From: Phytopythium helicoides
Taxonomy: Eukaryota > Oomycota > Peronosporomycetes > Pythiales > Pythiaceae
DNA: 64,000 nucleotides
Direction of reading: 5' to 3'
Assembly (NCBI GenBank): GCA_024867545.1
Contig: JANFNE010000021.1
Coordinates: 310,001 to 374,000, forward strand
The number at the start of each line of letters is the position of its first letter. Position 1 is the first letter of the stretch. The translations under genes and the position numbers were made by a program. The notes beneath the pieces were generated by a model, which worked only from the letters and a program-made list of their open reading frames with translations, did no database searches and was not told the origin of the DNA. Positions 1 through 10,732 of this stretch are shown piece after piece.

Positions 1-1330
1 GCTGGGTCAGTCTCCGACATAGTTCATGTAGCTTCTTCTGCGCAAAAACCTACCGTCCAAAACGCAGGTTGCGGAATCCCTTCGCCCGTGAAAATCCTAG
101 CAGGTTTTCCATATGTGGAATAACGTATCGTGTGTACGTTTCCAGCAACTCGAGCAACGCGGTCTTCTTCGATGGCATCTGACGCTCGGCCGCCAAAATG
201 TCGGGACGCCGCTCCTTCCAGCAAGCTATCTTCTGGTTGCTCTTGTGGTAGCGAGCATCCTCGTAGAACTCACGAGAAGAGCAGTGGATAGTCTCGCCGT
301 CCTGGTTGGTTGCTACAAACAGATCTCGTCTACCAGGATCTAGGCCCCACATGACATCGTAGTCTTCTTCCCGAAGTGGGCGGTCTGTCGCCGGATGGGT
401 TTTCCGCATGACGATGCTGACAGCCTTTCCGTCCGTCACGATCTCTCCTGCGAACTTCTTGTTGGCTGTTTCAAACTTCTCGATATTGAAGAGACTGTGC
501 CACCATTCGTCTGCGACAGCATTCCAATCGTCGCCTTGAGGAGGCACGCGAACACCAGCATGTAGAAGTAGGCTGCGGAGCGCCGTCTTGCACATCTTGA
601 AGTGCGAGCACTTGAACCCATTCTTTGTCGGCAGGAGACTGAACGTGCGGACCTATGGGATGTCCTGTCGATGCTGAAACCGGCGATTCCTCTCTTCAAT
701 GTCGGTCAGAATCATGTAGGTGAGAGAAAGCAATCTGTTAGCCTCGTCGGACAAGTAGCCGCTCTCGTTGCGCGGGATCTGCTCTCGCCAAGCCTGCACC
801 TCGGTATCGTTGCCGTTGTAGACAGGGTCCAGGATGCTCTTGATCATGACGTAGGCCTCAGCACCATTCATGTCATAGACCCGCTTGATGTGACGGTGAA
901 AGCGACGGTAGAAGTTGCGTACGATCGCGTTCTTGGTGTTAGTGGCCATCATTTGGGCTGCGTTCTGCTGCCACCCAGCGGTAATCTGCCGGTTGCTTGC
1001 ACGTCGAGCGTCCTCACCTCGCCAAGTGTTGTACAGCGTGACTGATTGCTGGAATGCAGGAGACGTCGCTCAAGGCGTTTTGCAAGAGCGATGAGGCCAT
1101 GACTTTGCCGTGGGAGTCCGTGCTGGAGGCTTACGTCCTCGCCAACACCCACGCCGTGCGGATGTGTCAGCTGGGCGATGCAGTGGAGCCACTCAACCAG
1201 GTCTTCTTCTACAGATGCCTATCGTGTGTTTGCAACGCCAACTCCACACTTGGGTCTTGACGCACACAAGCGAGGATTTGGCGTTAGCTGCGTCACGAGC
1301 TTCGACTTCGGCTTGCCGCCTCTTTGACTG
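1..1330 (-). repeat. Inverted dispersed repeat, copy 1 (Fanzor element)
   Basis: Positions 1 to 1330 pair in reverse orientation with 24713 to 23358. Similarity stops abruptly at 1330/23358, just beyond the shared 14-mer CGCCTCTTTGACTG (1317-1330; reverse complement at 23358-23371). Inside it, 1061-1257 is flipped with respect to 23431-23651. At the left edge the similarity is still continuing, so the element is longer than what is seen here. Confidence 0.9.
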
Positions 1331-1441
1331 ACTCTTGCGTGGTTCTGCACTGCGCTCCTTTCTTTTAGATTTAGCATCGCCTGACGTCGGACCAGCTGCA
1401 CGTGTTGTCTTGGACCGAACTCGTCGACTTGTGGAAGCAGT
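1..1441 (-). pseudogene. Fanzor-like (eukaryotic TnpB-family) protein, decayed copy 1, runs off left edge
   Basis: Read on the minus strand this matches the open reading frame at 23421-24917 almost base for base, including the RuvC-I-type motif GLDPGRRDLFVATN. Three lesions are visible. A TAG stop at 653-655 replaces a GAG codon of the other copy. The 5' part (1061-1257) is inverted relative to the rest. The same segment lacks 24 bp present in copy 2. The 3' end lies outside the window. Upstream (1441 down to 1331) the minus frame continues into a basic stretch rich in K and R (KSKRKERS, KSQSKRRQ) that could be a nuclear localisation region; an in-frame TGA precedes it and no ATG is in frame. 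Fanzors are RNA-guided nucleases related to transposon TnpB; activity of this copy is not expected. Confidence 0.8.
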
Positions 1442-2042
1442 TCATGCCCGTTTACGTGTATGCAGGCAGAGCTGCAAAGGCCGCTTTACTAGCTTGCCGT
1501 GGCTCGTGATGGAGCTCTGGAGATGCTTCCTATGGCATCTCCAACAAGCAATACGAAGTGTCAATGCAGTGCTGTTGTCATCGCTGGGGGAGGGCATCGC
1601 GCAACCTGATGAACTGCGCTGCCAGCTTGTCAATTGGGCAGTAGCGTAACGACAGGTTTATTTAGTTTCACGTCTCCTTTGCCACGTTTTCCGGTTGAGT
1701 GAGATTTTATGCGATCGTTGTGCTGAGAAGGTCGGTCAATGATGTTCCACTTCAACTTGTATTCGTTTTAGTGACCAGCTACTAAAAGTCTTCTATTGAG
1801 AGTCATCCCGTTCTCGAACGTGTTTGCTTGACTGGTGTACGCCAAGCGCAGGGCCATTGCATCTCTTCGCTGCGCTCGGCCGCTCCACGCGCATTCCCGC
1901 CGCCTCTAGCGCGTTTCGTGCGCTTCCAGCCACAGCCAAGCCACTCACACAGCGCTCTGGCAGTACATCGCAGCTTCTCCGGGCTCTGGAGCTGCTCTAG
2001 TCGTCTAGAAACTCCAGCGCGAGCGCCGCACACCTCCACAAG
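1442..2042. other. Intergenic, upstream of DDX10-like gene
   Basis: No convincing gene. On the minus strand around 1570-1645 there is a short protein-like stretch (IDKLAAQFIRLRDALPQ) ended by a stop. It might be a further remnant of the Fanzor element or of another insertion; this cannot be decided from the window. The part nearest 2043 holds the promoter and leader of the helicase gene. Confidence 0.4.
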
Positions 2043-4396
2043 ATGACGCGACCGCAGGATTCCGCCGCTGCGAGCGACGCCGCTGCGGCCGCCGCCAAGC
2101 GCAAGGTCAAGCAGAACGAGCGCGAGAAGCTCGAGGTGGCAGAGCTGGAGCGCCGCATCCGCGAGCAGACACCGGCGCGCGGCTCGCAGCTCGAGGACGC
2201 GGCCTCGTTCGACTTCTTCCCGCTGTCCGAGGCCACGCGCCGCGGACTGCGGCCAGTGCGGCTTCACCAAGCCCACTCGCATCCAGATCGGCGCGCTGCC
2301 TCATGCTCTGGCTGGCCGCGACATCCTCGGTGCGGCCAAGACGGGCTCCGGAAAGACGCTAGCGTTCCTGCTGCCAATGCTCGAGAAGCTCTTCCGCCTG
2401 CGTTGGGATGTCGAGGACGGGCTGGGTGCACTCGTCATCTCGCCCACACGCGAGCTTGCGTTGCAGATCTTTGAGGTTCTCCGCTCGGTTGGCAAGGCGC
2501 ATTCGTTCTCGGCGGGCTTGGTCATCGGCGGGAAGAACTTTACCGAGGAGCAGTACCGTCTCGTCCGGATGAACATCCTCGTGTGCACGCCTGGCCGTCT
2601 GCTACAGCACATGGAGCAGACGCCCAACTTTGACACGTCTAACCTGCAAATTCTCGTACTCGACGAAGCTGATCGCATCTTGGACATGGGTTTCCACCAA
2701 CAGCTCACTTCGATTCTCTCGTACTTGCCCCCGTCATCCGAGCGCCAGACGATGCTTTTCTCGGCTACGCAGACCAAGTCAATCAAGGACCTCGCGACGC
2801 TGAGTTTGAACGAGCCCGAGTACATTGCCGTGCACGAGGCCTCGGCTCAGGCTACTCCTGCGGGTCTCCAGCAACACTACACGGTAACCCCTCTGGACAA
2901 GAAGCTGGATGTGCTCCTAGGGTTTCATCAAGTCACATCTCAAGCACAAGACAATTGTGTTTCTTGCAACGTGTCGCCAGGTCCGATACGTGCACAGTGT
3001 GTTTTGCAAGCTTCAGCCTGGTATCCCGCTCTGCGCGCTTCACGGAAAGTACAAGCAAGGGCAAGCGTGTTGAGATTTACTACGAGTTTTTGAACAAGCC
3101 TGCAGCTGTGCTGTTTGCTACCGACATTGCTGCGCGTGGTCTCGACTTTCCACGTGTCGACTGGGTGCTGCAGCTAGGACTGTCCTGAGGATACAGCCAA
3201 CTACATTCATCGTGTCGGTCGTACCGCGCGTTACAACAAGCAGGGTAAGGCGCTCATGTGTCTTTTGCCTTCAGAGGCCGAAGGCATGACCAAAAAAATG
3301 GCTGAGGCCAAAATTCCGATCAAGGAGATTAAGGTAAACCCGAACAAGACTAATTCTGTGAGCAGCAGGCAGAAGATTGCGTCAGTTGTGGCGGCCGATA
3401 AGGAGATCAAGGCGCTTGCGCAGAAGGCATTTATGTCGTACGTTCGCTCTGTGTATTTGATGCCTGCCAAGGACGTGTTCGACGCATCGCAACTGCCTCT
3501 GGATGAGTTTGCGATGTCCCTTGGCCTGCCTGGTGCGCCACGAATGCCGTTCCTTGCCAAGCTCCAGGCTGCAAGCGAGGCAGATGGGGAGAATGGCGAG
3601 AAGTTGCGCGACGAACTGCGTCAGAAGAAAAATGCGAACCGCAAGCTTCTGCAGCTCAAGGAAAAGATTAAGGCGGAAAAGGAACGCAAGCGACTGGCAC
3701 GGCAACTTGAGGCTCTGCAACGTGAAGGGAAATCACCAGCTCCTGTTCCAGAGAAGAAGCAGGAGGAGGAGTCTGAGGAGGAGGAGGAGGAGGCCTGATG
3801 ATCTCATGGTGGTCAAGCGTCGGCACAACTGGGACGAGGATGAACACGCAGACGACGGTTTGCCAGATGTCGACCCTTCAACTTTGAGCCGCAAGAAGCG
3901 CAAGTTGCTAAAGAAGATCCGAGACACCGGCGACGTCACCAACAAGGTGGTGTTCGACGAAGATGGCAACGCTGTGACTATGGCAGAACGTCTGGCAGCA
4001 CGGGAGGTCAAGGACGAGGAGGTCGCTGCGCAGTTTGCAAACGTTGAGGAACAATCGAAACAGTTTGCCGAGCAGGTTGCTGCTCGTCTGCGTGCCAAGG
4101 ATGCCGAGGATCGGCGGTTGGAGAAGGAGCGTGTGCGCGCCAAGCACAACAAGACGCGCATGAAGCGCAAGGGCGAGCGTGAGGACGGCGAGGACGACGG
4201 AGCTGTCCTAGGCGCCACGCTTGGCGGCGTTTCGGACGAGGACGAAGATATGGAAAGTGGCGAAAGTAGCAGCGAGGACGGCAGTGAGGACAGTGGTAGT
4301 GACGGTGAGAGCGAAGAAGACGAAGGTGGCTCGGACAACGTGGAGTCGCAGGAGGAGCTCGCGTTGCGGCTTATGCAGCAGAACAAGCGGCGGTAA
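2043..4396 (+). CDS. DDX10: DEAD-box ATP-dependent RNA helicase, DDX10/Dbp4 type
   Basis: Nucleolar helicase family for early pre-rRNA processing (18S pathway). Motifs appear in order: Q-motif region ([10 protein letters not shown]), Walker [29 protein letters not shown] box ([10 protein letters not shown]), [28 protein letters not shown] and [10 protein letters not shown]. After these comes a DUF4217-like segment ([19 protein letters not shown]) typical of the DDX10 branch, then a long charged, lysine- and acid-rich tail. The ATG at 2043 precedes an Ala/Lys-rich leader. The frame breaks five times (about 2253, 2921, 3057, 3176, 3794) and each break is repaired by removing a single base, so the protein is probably intact in the organism and the breaks are sequence errors. 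No introns seen. Identification is strong; the exact N-terminus is less certain. Confidence 0.9.
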
Positions 4397-4614
4397 GCTC
4401 CAACATTGGACAGTGAGAACTGAGTGGTTTATGCTGGCCAAAATATAGACGAAGGCAAACTGGTTGAAGGGTATTGGGTAGATTTCATTGATAATACCAG
4501 GAAGGATCTAGATGAGGGCAGTGGCATATTGAGGGAAATTCGCTCTCAGCGTCCTCTTCCTTGCCTTATGTGTTTGCATTTGCATCACATTCCAAATATC
4601 AAGACAATCCCAAG

Positions 4615-5345
4615 ATGGATATTCCCAAGAAATCGTCGTCCTGTAATCGAGCTCCCGCAGACTTTCAGCAAAATAAAGTAGTGGCTGAGGCGCTTGAACG
4701 GACTCCAAACGACATGCTTGACAACAAAGAAGTGAGAGCTCGAGATGCAGTCAGCGAACCGAACGATTTGGCACTCTCGGTGGACAGAGCTGTTGCCAAG
4801 TACGAAGGCCGTCTACACCGCCTTAACGAATGGTTTGACTCAGAGAAAAAAAGAGTGCCTGTTGGTGCACACATCACTCCTTGGATATGCGAGTTCAACA
4901 AGCGAAAGAGCTCGCTCGAATCCTGGAACCGCCGCAAGCTGCGCATGTTTACCAATGATACACCAGTCATGCCAGCCTTTCCCATCCCTTCTACTGACCG
5001 TGTGGAAGGTGCCACGACCCAAAAACTTGCGCGATCAAAGGTGGCGTCGTCTGCCTCCCCAGTGCGTCCAAGTTCCAATATCGCCGGGTATGCCAGGTAC
5101 GTTCACCTCGCGCTTGCAGGAATTGTGCTTATCACTTACACGTTCGATGCTCTGAGGAAAGAGTACTCACGTTTGTGGTGGCGCTTGTCGCCGTCGCCTT
5201 CTACTTTCTGGGTGGGTCATTTGACGATGAGCGATTCACCAGAGTGGCGACGATCATGCTGATTACTAGCAATGTGCTCACTTTCTTGCACGATCATCGC
5301 GTGAGTCAACTCTTGCGCCGCCATCTCCGCTTTCCCAGCCCATGA
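4615..5345 (+). CDS. Hypothetical protein with two C-terminal membrane helices
   Basis: Family not recognised. The ATG at 4615 begins a polar region of about 150 residues with a short helical part (EGRLHRLNEWFDSEKKRV). Two hydrophobic segments follow: YVHLALAGIVLITYTF, and, after a one-base frame change near 5170, FVVALVAVAFYFLGG. The product ends with a short basic tail (VSQLLRRHLRFPSP) and a TGA at 5343-5345. The open frame continues 18 codons upstream to 4561 but the internal ATG looks more natural. The topology suggests a small membrane hairpin protein with a cytosolic N-terminal domain; function is unknown. Confidence 0.5.
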
Positions 5346-5576
5346 AGTCTGAAAGTATCGCCACTTCTAATAAAGGCTGCAAGGCAGACTTGACGTCATA
5401 TCATTATGAAGATGCATTGTGTCGGCGGATATGCATCTAACTAACACTCACAGTAAGAAGTGGTCGCTGATATCGGAACTCAAGTAGCTTCAATTACCGA
5501 GGTGCATGAAAGGGTTTGACAGCAAGCGTTGTTGAGTTACGTTAAGTATAAACTCTCTATCAGTCAGCCACATTTT

Positions 5577-8500
5577 CTACGCGTTCTTGGTTCCGCGAAC
5601 TGACTTGATCATCTTCTTGATGGAGCGTGGATTTGGTACCGCATAACCTGACAGGGATGTCGACGAACCAAATGCTGACGAAGGACCACCAAAGCCGAAA
5701 GACTTTTTGCGCTTGTCAAAACCACGACCCGGAGAGACCGAAGTGGTACTACTTAGATCGTCGTTCTCACCGATGTATTCGTCCTCCGAAAACGCGTACC
5801 CGTGATACTGACGACGTAGTGTGTCTGAATCCACTCGGGCAAGCGACGGCGGAAGAGGCACAGCAGCAACACTACTTTCAACATCTCAGACCTGATCTGC
5901 GGCATGTTGATCGCCGTTTCCACAACAGCAGATGCGTCGTCGCCGAGTTCATTCCACGACCCTGCCGAGTCTGGAGCATGGAAAGACCAGCGAGCGCGAA
6001 TGTTTCGATCTCTGCTAGACCCGCCACCTGCCATCTCTCGAGTTGGCATGAGCCGCTCACCAAGGGGTGATGATCGCAAAGCCGATTCGCGAGGGCTTGG
6101 CATGTGGCGAAAGAGCTTTCCATAGTCAACTACCGTTGCTGAGACGTCGGAAAAAGCTCGGCCGCGCTGTTCTGCACGAATGCGACGCGGTGAGTTCGGC
6201 ATGTCTAGAACTTCGCGCTCCTGAAGAATATGGTACGAGGATGGAATCATCAGGCGACGAATAGTCTTCCATAATGAGTCGCGAAGAATACTCAGGGTGA
6301 TCACGAGGAGGCAAATCATCCAAAATGACGGCAACCCATCCAGGTAGGTCATCTCGCCTGTAGCTTGAGTAATGCCACTGCCTGGAAGCGAGATCAGCTC
6401 GGCAACACCAAACCAGAGCAAAATCGAAATTGCAACGGTGGCCAAGAATTGCCAAGTGAGTAGGAACGCCTCGAGGCATAGCTTCAAATTGACGACAACC
6501 ACGAGATTCGAGAAAACAACGAAGCCAAGCGTCACAAGGCCGTGATCTTTACCCGAGTTTGCGTCAACCGTGGGTGGTGAAGCTCGCATCGACGAGAAGG
6601 CGATACCATCAAACGCCCAGGTCGAAATGAAGAAGATGACGATCGAGTGCCAAATGCCATTCAGGATCCACGGCCAAAAGACTCGACGCTGGAGCAGCTT
6701 GTCGTTCTGACCAAGTGCATAAAGAAGGGGAAACTTGGCTGCGCTTTCAGACGAAATGTCTTGATCAAACACGGCGAACAGCACCAGCGGTACGCTTGTA
6801 TACAGCACGTTGAAGCTCTGTGCCGCCACATCCAATATCAACGGCTGGCCCGAGAATCCGCAGTAGCAGCCAAACCAAAACGTCGTAAGCACATATGTCA
6901 CGTTCTTGTACAAGCATATAGCTCATCAGCTTCGTCACACGACGATACGCCCATCGACCATGAACGAAGAGAAGGCGCTGCAAAAAGCGGAACTGCGCAA
7001 TCGCATAATCTGAAGCGTTGACAGCCTGAGTCCCTTCCAACCCGGAGATACCAACGCCAATGTGAGCCGCTTGGATCATGCCGACATCGTTTGCACCGTC
7101 GCCTATAGCAAGCGTGATGTGCTTCGGCTCCTTCTTGCGAATAAACTCGACGATGTCTGCTTTTTGTTTTGGCGAAACCCGACAGCAAATTACGGATACG
7201 CAACGCTTCGTAAGTTCGTAGAACCTGTCACGGAGTTGTGGACGAAGGGCAAACTCCAAGGCTTTGCCGTCAATCACCAGTGCTAAAGTCGTAGGCTTAA
7301 CTTGAGATGCACCCAGAGACATTGATGACATCGACGACATCGAATTTTCACTTGGATGACGGTAGCTCTTTAGAAGACCTGTGCGCTGCGCACGCGAATC
7401 CTCGGCATCGTCGTCATCGTCGTCGGAGAGTACTTCGTCGATCACACTTTCCAACGATACGGAAGAGTAAAGTCTGCTATCACTGAAGTGTTGGCTCGAG
7501 CCTCGACTATGGCGTCGGCGTCTATACTGCTGGCGTTGAGGTCCCCCGACCTTCTTTGACTCGTCAGTTCCATAAAGCAAGCCGGACCAAGCAGAGCCGC
7601 TCTTGCTGCCATGACGACTGGAGCCCATACTTCCTCGACCTGAAGAACGTACGGATCTACTTTGCACTCCGTTTGTTTCATCCAGCTCCTTTTTTCTCCT
7701 AATCGTGTCGTCCGATTCCTGTAAAGCCTTACCAATGAGCTGCTCCGTCGATGAATAGTCGGATGAAGCTACTTGATGCAATTCCATATCATTCGACAAC
7801 AGAGCACTCGCATAGCCAATGTTAATAGCGGTCTCCATCTTGTCACCCGTTAAGGTCCAGATCTTGATATTGCTCTCTTGGAGCAGTTTCAAAGTGTTCG
7901 GGACACCAGCCTGCAACTTGTCCTGAACTGCGGTGGCACCGATCAGTTCCAGGTCTTGCTCGAACCTCATTCATGAGCGTGTCTATGTCATTAACCGCCC
8001 CTTGTCGTTTCTTGGCAAGTTGATCAATTGACGACTGGGCAGGCTGCAAATCGTGCTGACCACTGCTCAAATTCGTCTCGCGGGATCTTCTTGTACGCCA
8101 TACACAGCGTTCGCATCCCGCACTTGGCATACTCCGACAATTGGCCGAACACACTATCCAAGAACTCGTCCGACCGTCCCTGGTGTTCAGCAAGCCGCTC
8201 AAGAATGACACTATCAGCACCTTTGCACAGCAAAAGGATCTCGTCACTCGGGGTTTCAACAATCACTGTCATACGCTTCCGATCGCTGTCAAATTCCAAC
8301 ACATTATGCAACCGATACACGCTCGGAACCTTTTCTCCGGGCTCAAGAATTGCCAGTGCATCGGGGGTTCGGTGCACAAAACGGACGTTGCAATGAGCAG
8401 CTGCCGACACTAACGCCTGCTCATCGGGGGAGGATGCAGAATACTCAGGGACAGTTGTAGAACACATTTCAGCCACCGACTTGGTCGGAATTAATGTGTG

Positions 8501-10491
8501 GCACAGTGCGAGGTGACGAAGGAACAAGCGAATGGAATCAGCACGCGCTCCACCCCGCTGTAAATCAGCAAAGAGCTCAGATGGATCGAAATCCACATAC
8601 CTCGTGGCTCCATCCTTATCACTAGCTTTGGAGTTGCCCTCGATATCGCCCTCTTGAATATCACCACCATAGTGTTTCCCGTCTACCATGCAGTACCGGA
8701 AAAGCATAAGGTTCATCGTCAGTGTTCCAGTCTTATCAGTGAACACGTGATGCACACGGCCAAGGTCTTCGTTTAGCGACGATGAGCGGACTATTGCTGG
8801 CGTGTCTGATGTCTCGTCGTACATTTCCAAATCTTGTTCAATGAAGTATGCTTGCCAGTACTTGACGAATTCTAGGGACACGTTAAGCGAGATCGGCACG
8901 AAGTTCTGCATGATGATGAAATATCGTACGTGTAGCTTGAGCAGCTCGTGAATCGGGTGCGGATTGCTGTACGTCATGAAGGTGGGTTTCGACGGGTGTG
9001 GAACATTCAAGTACCAGTGTCCATTCCCCTGGCTGACCATCCAATATGCGCCAAGCATTGCTCCAAGCAGGCACACCAACTGCTGGATCAAAACTATTGC
9101 CACAATCAGCACGTTCAGCCGCTGTTCCACTGATGACGTCTTCACAACTGGATCGGTGTTGCTGCAGAAGACTTTTGTCTCGTGACCTGTAAACACCACT
9201 AGCCCCGTGATCGAGTTTGTATTGCGGAGAACACATGAGCGCAAAATCATTTGCTTGGCGGTGACAGGAACGCTGACACGACGGCGGCGGTTCCCGGCAA
9301 ACAGCGAATTGGGTGACAAACCCGATGACCGGGAGTTGGACGAGAGTAGCGGGTCGTGGATATCGAAAGTCGAAGGAGTGTGAAAACGATGGATCTTGCT
9401 GAGGTGGAGTTTTTGCCTGGACACCAATTTGTATGTGATCGACCTGAACAACGCCCGGTAGTTGGTGCTCGCCTTGTTCGTCGTCGTCGTCTTCGTCGTC
9501 CAAAAGCAAGGAAAAGCTCCCGTCAAAACTAGCGATACGGCTGTTAGGTGGTTCGCACTCCATCGCACCCTGCAATTGGTTTAGCCCGTCTAGATTATTG
9601 CACGCTGTTGCCACAACTGGGATCGCCGTGCGAATCTTGAGATTGGTTTCACCATCCAAAGACTTTGTCTCGACGTACGCAACGTGGCCGTCATCGCCAG
9701 TGCTCGCCCCGCTGCCTTCACTTCTAGGTGACAGCGCAGGGGACTGCGCATCGTCCCCGCTTGAAGCGGCTCGGTATTTCCCTTTTCGATCAGCTGCTTG
9801 AGGTTGTCGTCCTCGTCGTGGGTCAGCTGCTCAGCGCTCAGCATGAATAGATCGGCTGGTACGGTCTGATTGTTGAGGACTTTGACGACATCGCCGACCT
9901 GGAGCTCTCCCCACTGCTTAAACTCCCATTCACCTTCTACACCCAGCGTGAGCACCTTGCGACTGTTGGCGATGCGGTCTGCGCGGTGGCGCTCGCGGTC
10001 TTCGAGCGCCTCCTTGATGGCGCTGCAGACGAACACGACGCTGAGCGGCAACAGGATGGTCGGGATGCCGCTCGTGTTGCTGACCTCCTTGATGGTCTGC
10101 AGCACGGCGATGAGCAGGAAATAAATATTTGACGGGCGCTTGAGCTGCGCCGCCAGCACGCGCGGCACGAAGTTGAGCAGGCTGTACTTGGCGCTGACCA
10201 CCACATTGGACGCGAAGCGCGGGTCCTCTCGCTCGCTGAGCAGCACGTCGCGGCTGCTCGGGAGCTTGGGCAGCGACTCGGCGCCCACTGCCAGCGCCTG
10301 CGCGTGCGCACGCCGCCACTGAAGCCGCAGCTCGCGCAGCTTCTGCTGCAGCGCAGGCCTCGGTCAGCGCGGGCGGCTGCTGCTTGCGCAGCCTGCTGCA
10401 GGCGGCGCTCCTCGGCCGCCAGGCGCCGCCGGAACGGCCGGTCCACGCGGATCACGCGCGGCGACTGCTGCTGCGGCTGGTCTCCGCCCAT
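5577..10491 (-). CDS. P4-type ATPase (phospholipid flippase catalytic subunit)
   Basis: Flips aminophospholipids to the cytosolic leaflet of Golgi, endosomal or plasma membranes, normally with a CDC50 partner. Seen from the N-terminus: PADLFMLSAEQ, actuator motif DGETNLK, phosphorylation site FTDKTGTLT near 8730, SPDEQALV and CKGADSVI (nucleotide domain), LTGDKMETA, hinge GDGANDVGMIQ, then about six hydrophobic helices and a Ser/Arg-rich cytosolic tail ending at 5577. About 150 residues rich in Ser, Arg and Asp sit between LTGDKMETA and the VIDGKALEFAL region, longer than usual for the family. The proposed start (10491, MGGDQPQQQ) lies 241 bp from the divergent TPR gene. Several one-base frameshifts (near 10340, 9310, 8055, 7990, 6910, 5860) break the frame; they resemble those in neighbouring genes and are probably technical. 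Which P4 subclass it is cannot be fixed here. Confidence 0.9.
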
Positions 10492-10732
10492 GCTCGGCGA
10501 CAGGCGGCGGCGGGGCGAGGCGCGAGCGCGAGTGATCCAGCCGTTGCCGCCGCGCTCCCCCGTGCCGCACTTTCCGCGCCAACACTCTGAGTTGCGATTG
10601 CGAGTGGCATAATCGCATGCTCGGATACACGCCGGGTCGGGTCCACAGCAGACTGCTGTTTTCAGACAGACCCGGCCCGTTGGTTTTGATGCGCATGCTG
10701 CTGCCGTCCATTCGGGCGATCATCCATCAAGC
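10492..10732. promoter_or_regulatory. Short divergent intergenic region (flippase / TPR gene)
   Basis: The 241 bp between the start codons of two divergently oriented genes must carry both core promoters. It is GC-rich near the flippase and more mixed toward 10700. No TATA box or clear oomycete initiator was found. Inference from gene arrangement only. Confidence 0.4.

Noticed and set aside
602..1045. Plus-strand open frames across the left Fanzor copy
   Set aside because: They are antisense shadows of the Fanzor coding strand, and the same shadow frame appears on the minus strand at 23667-24110 in the other copy.
3733..4386. Minus-strand Ser/Leu-rich frame opposite the helicase tail
   Set aside because: Antisense of a Glu/Lys-rich coding region; typical shadow composition.
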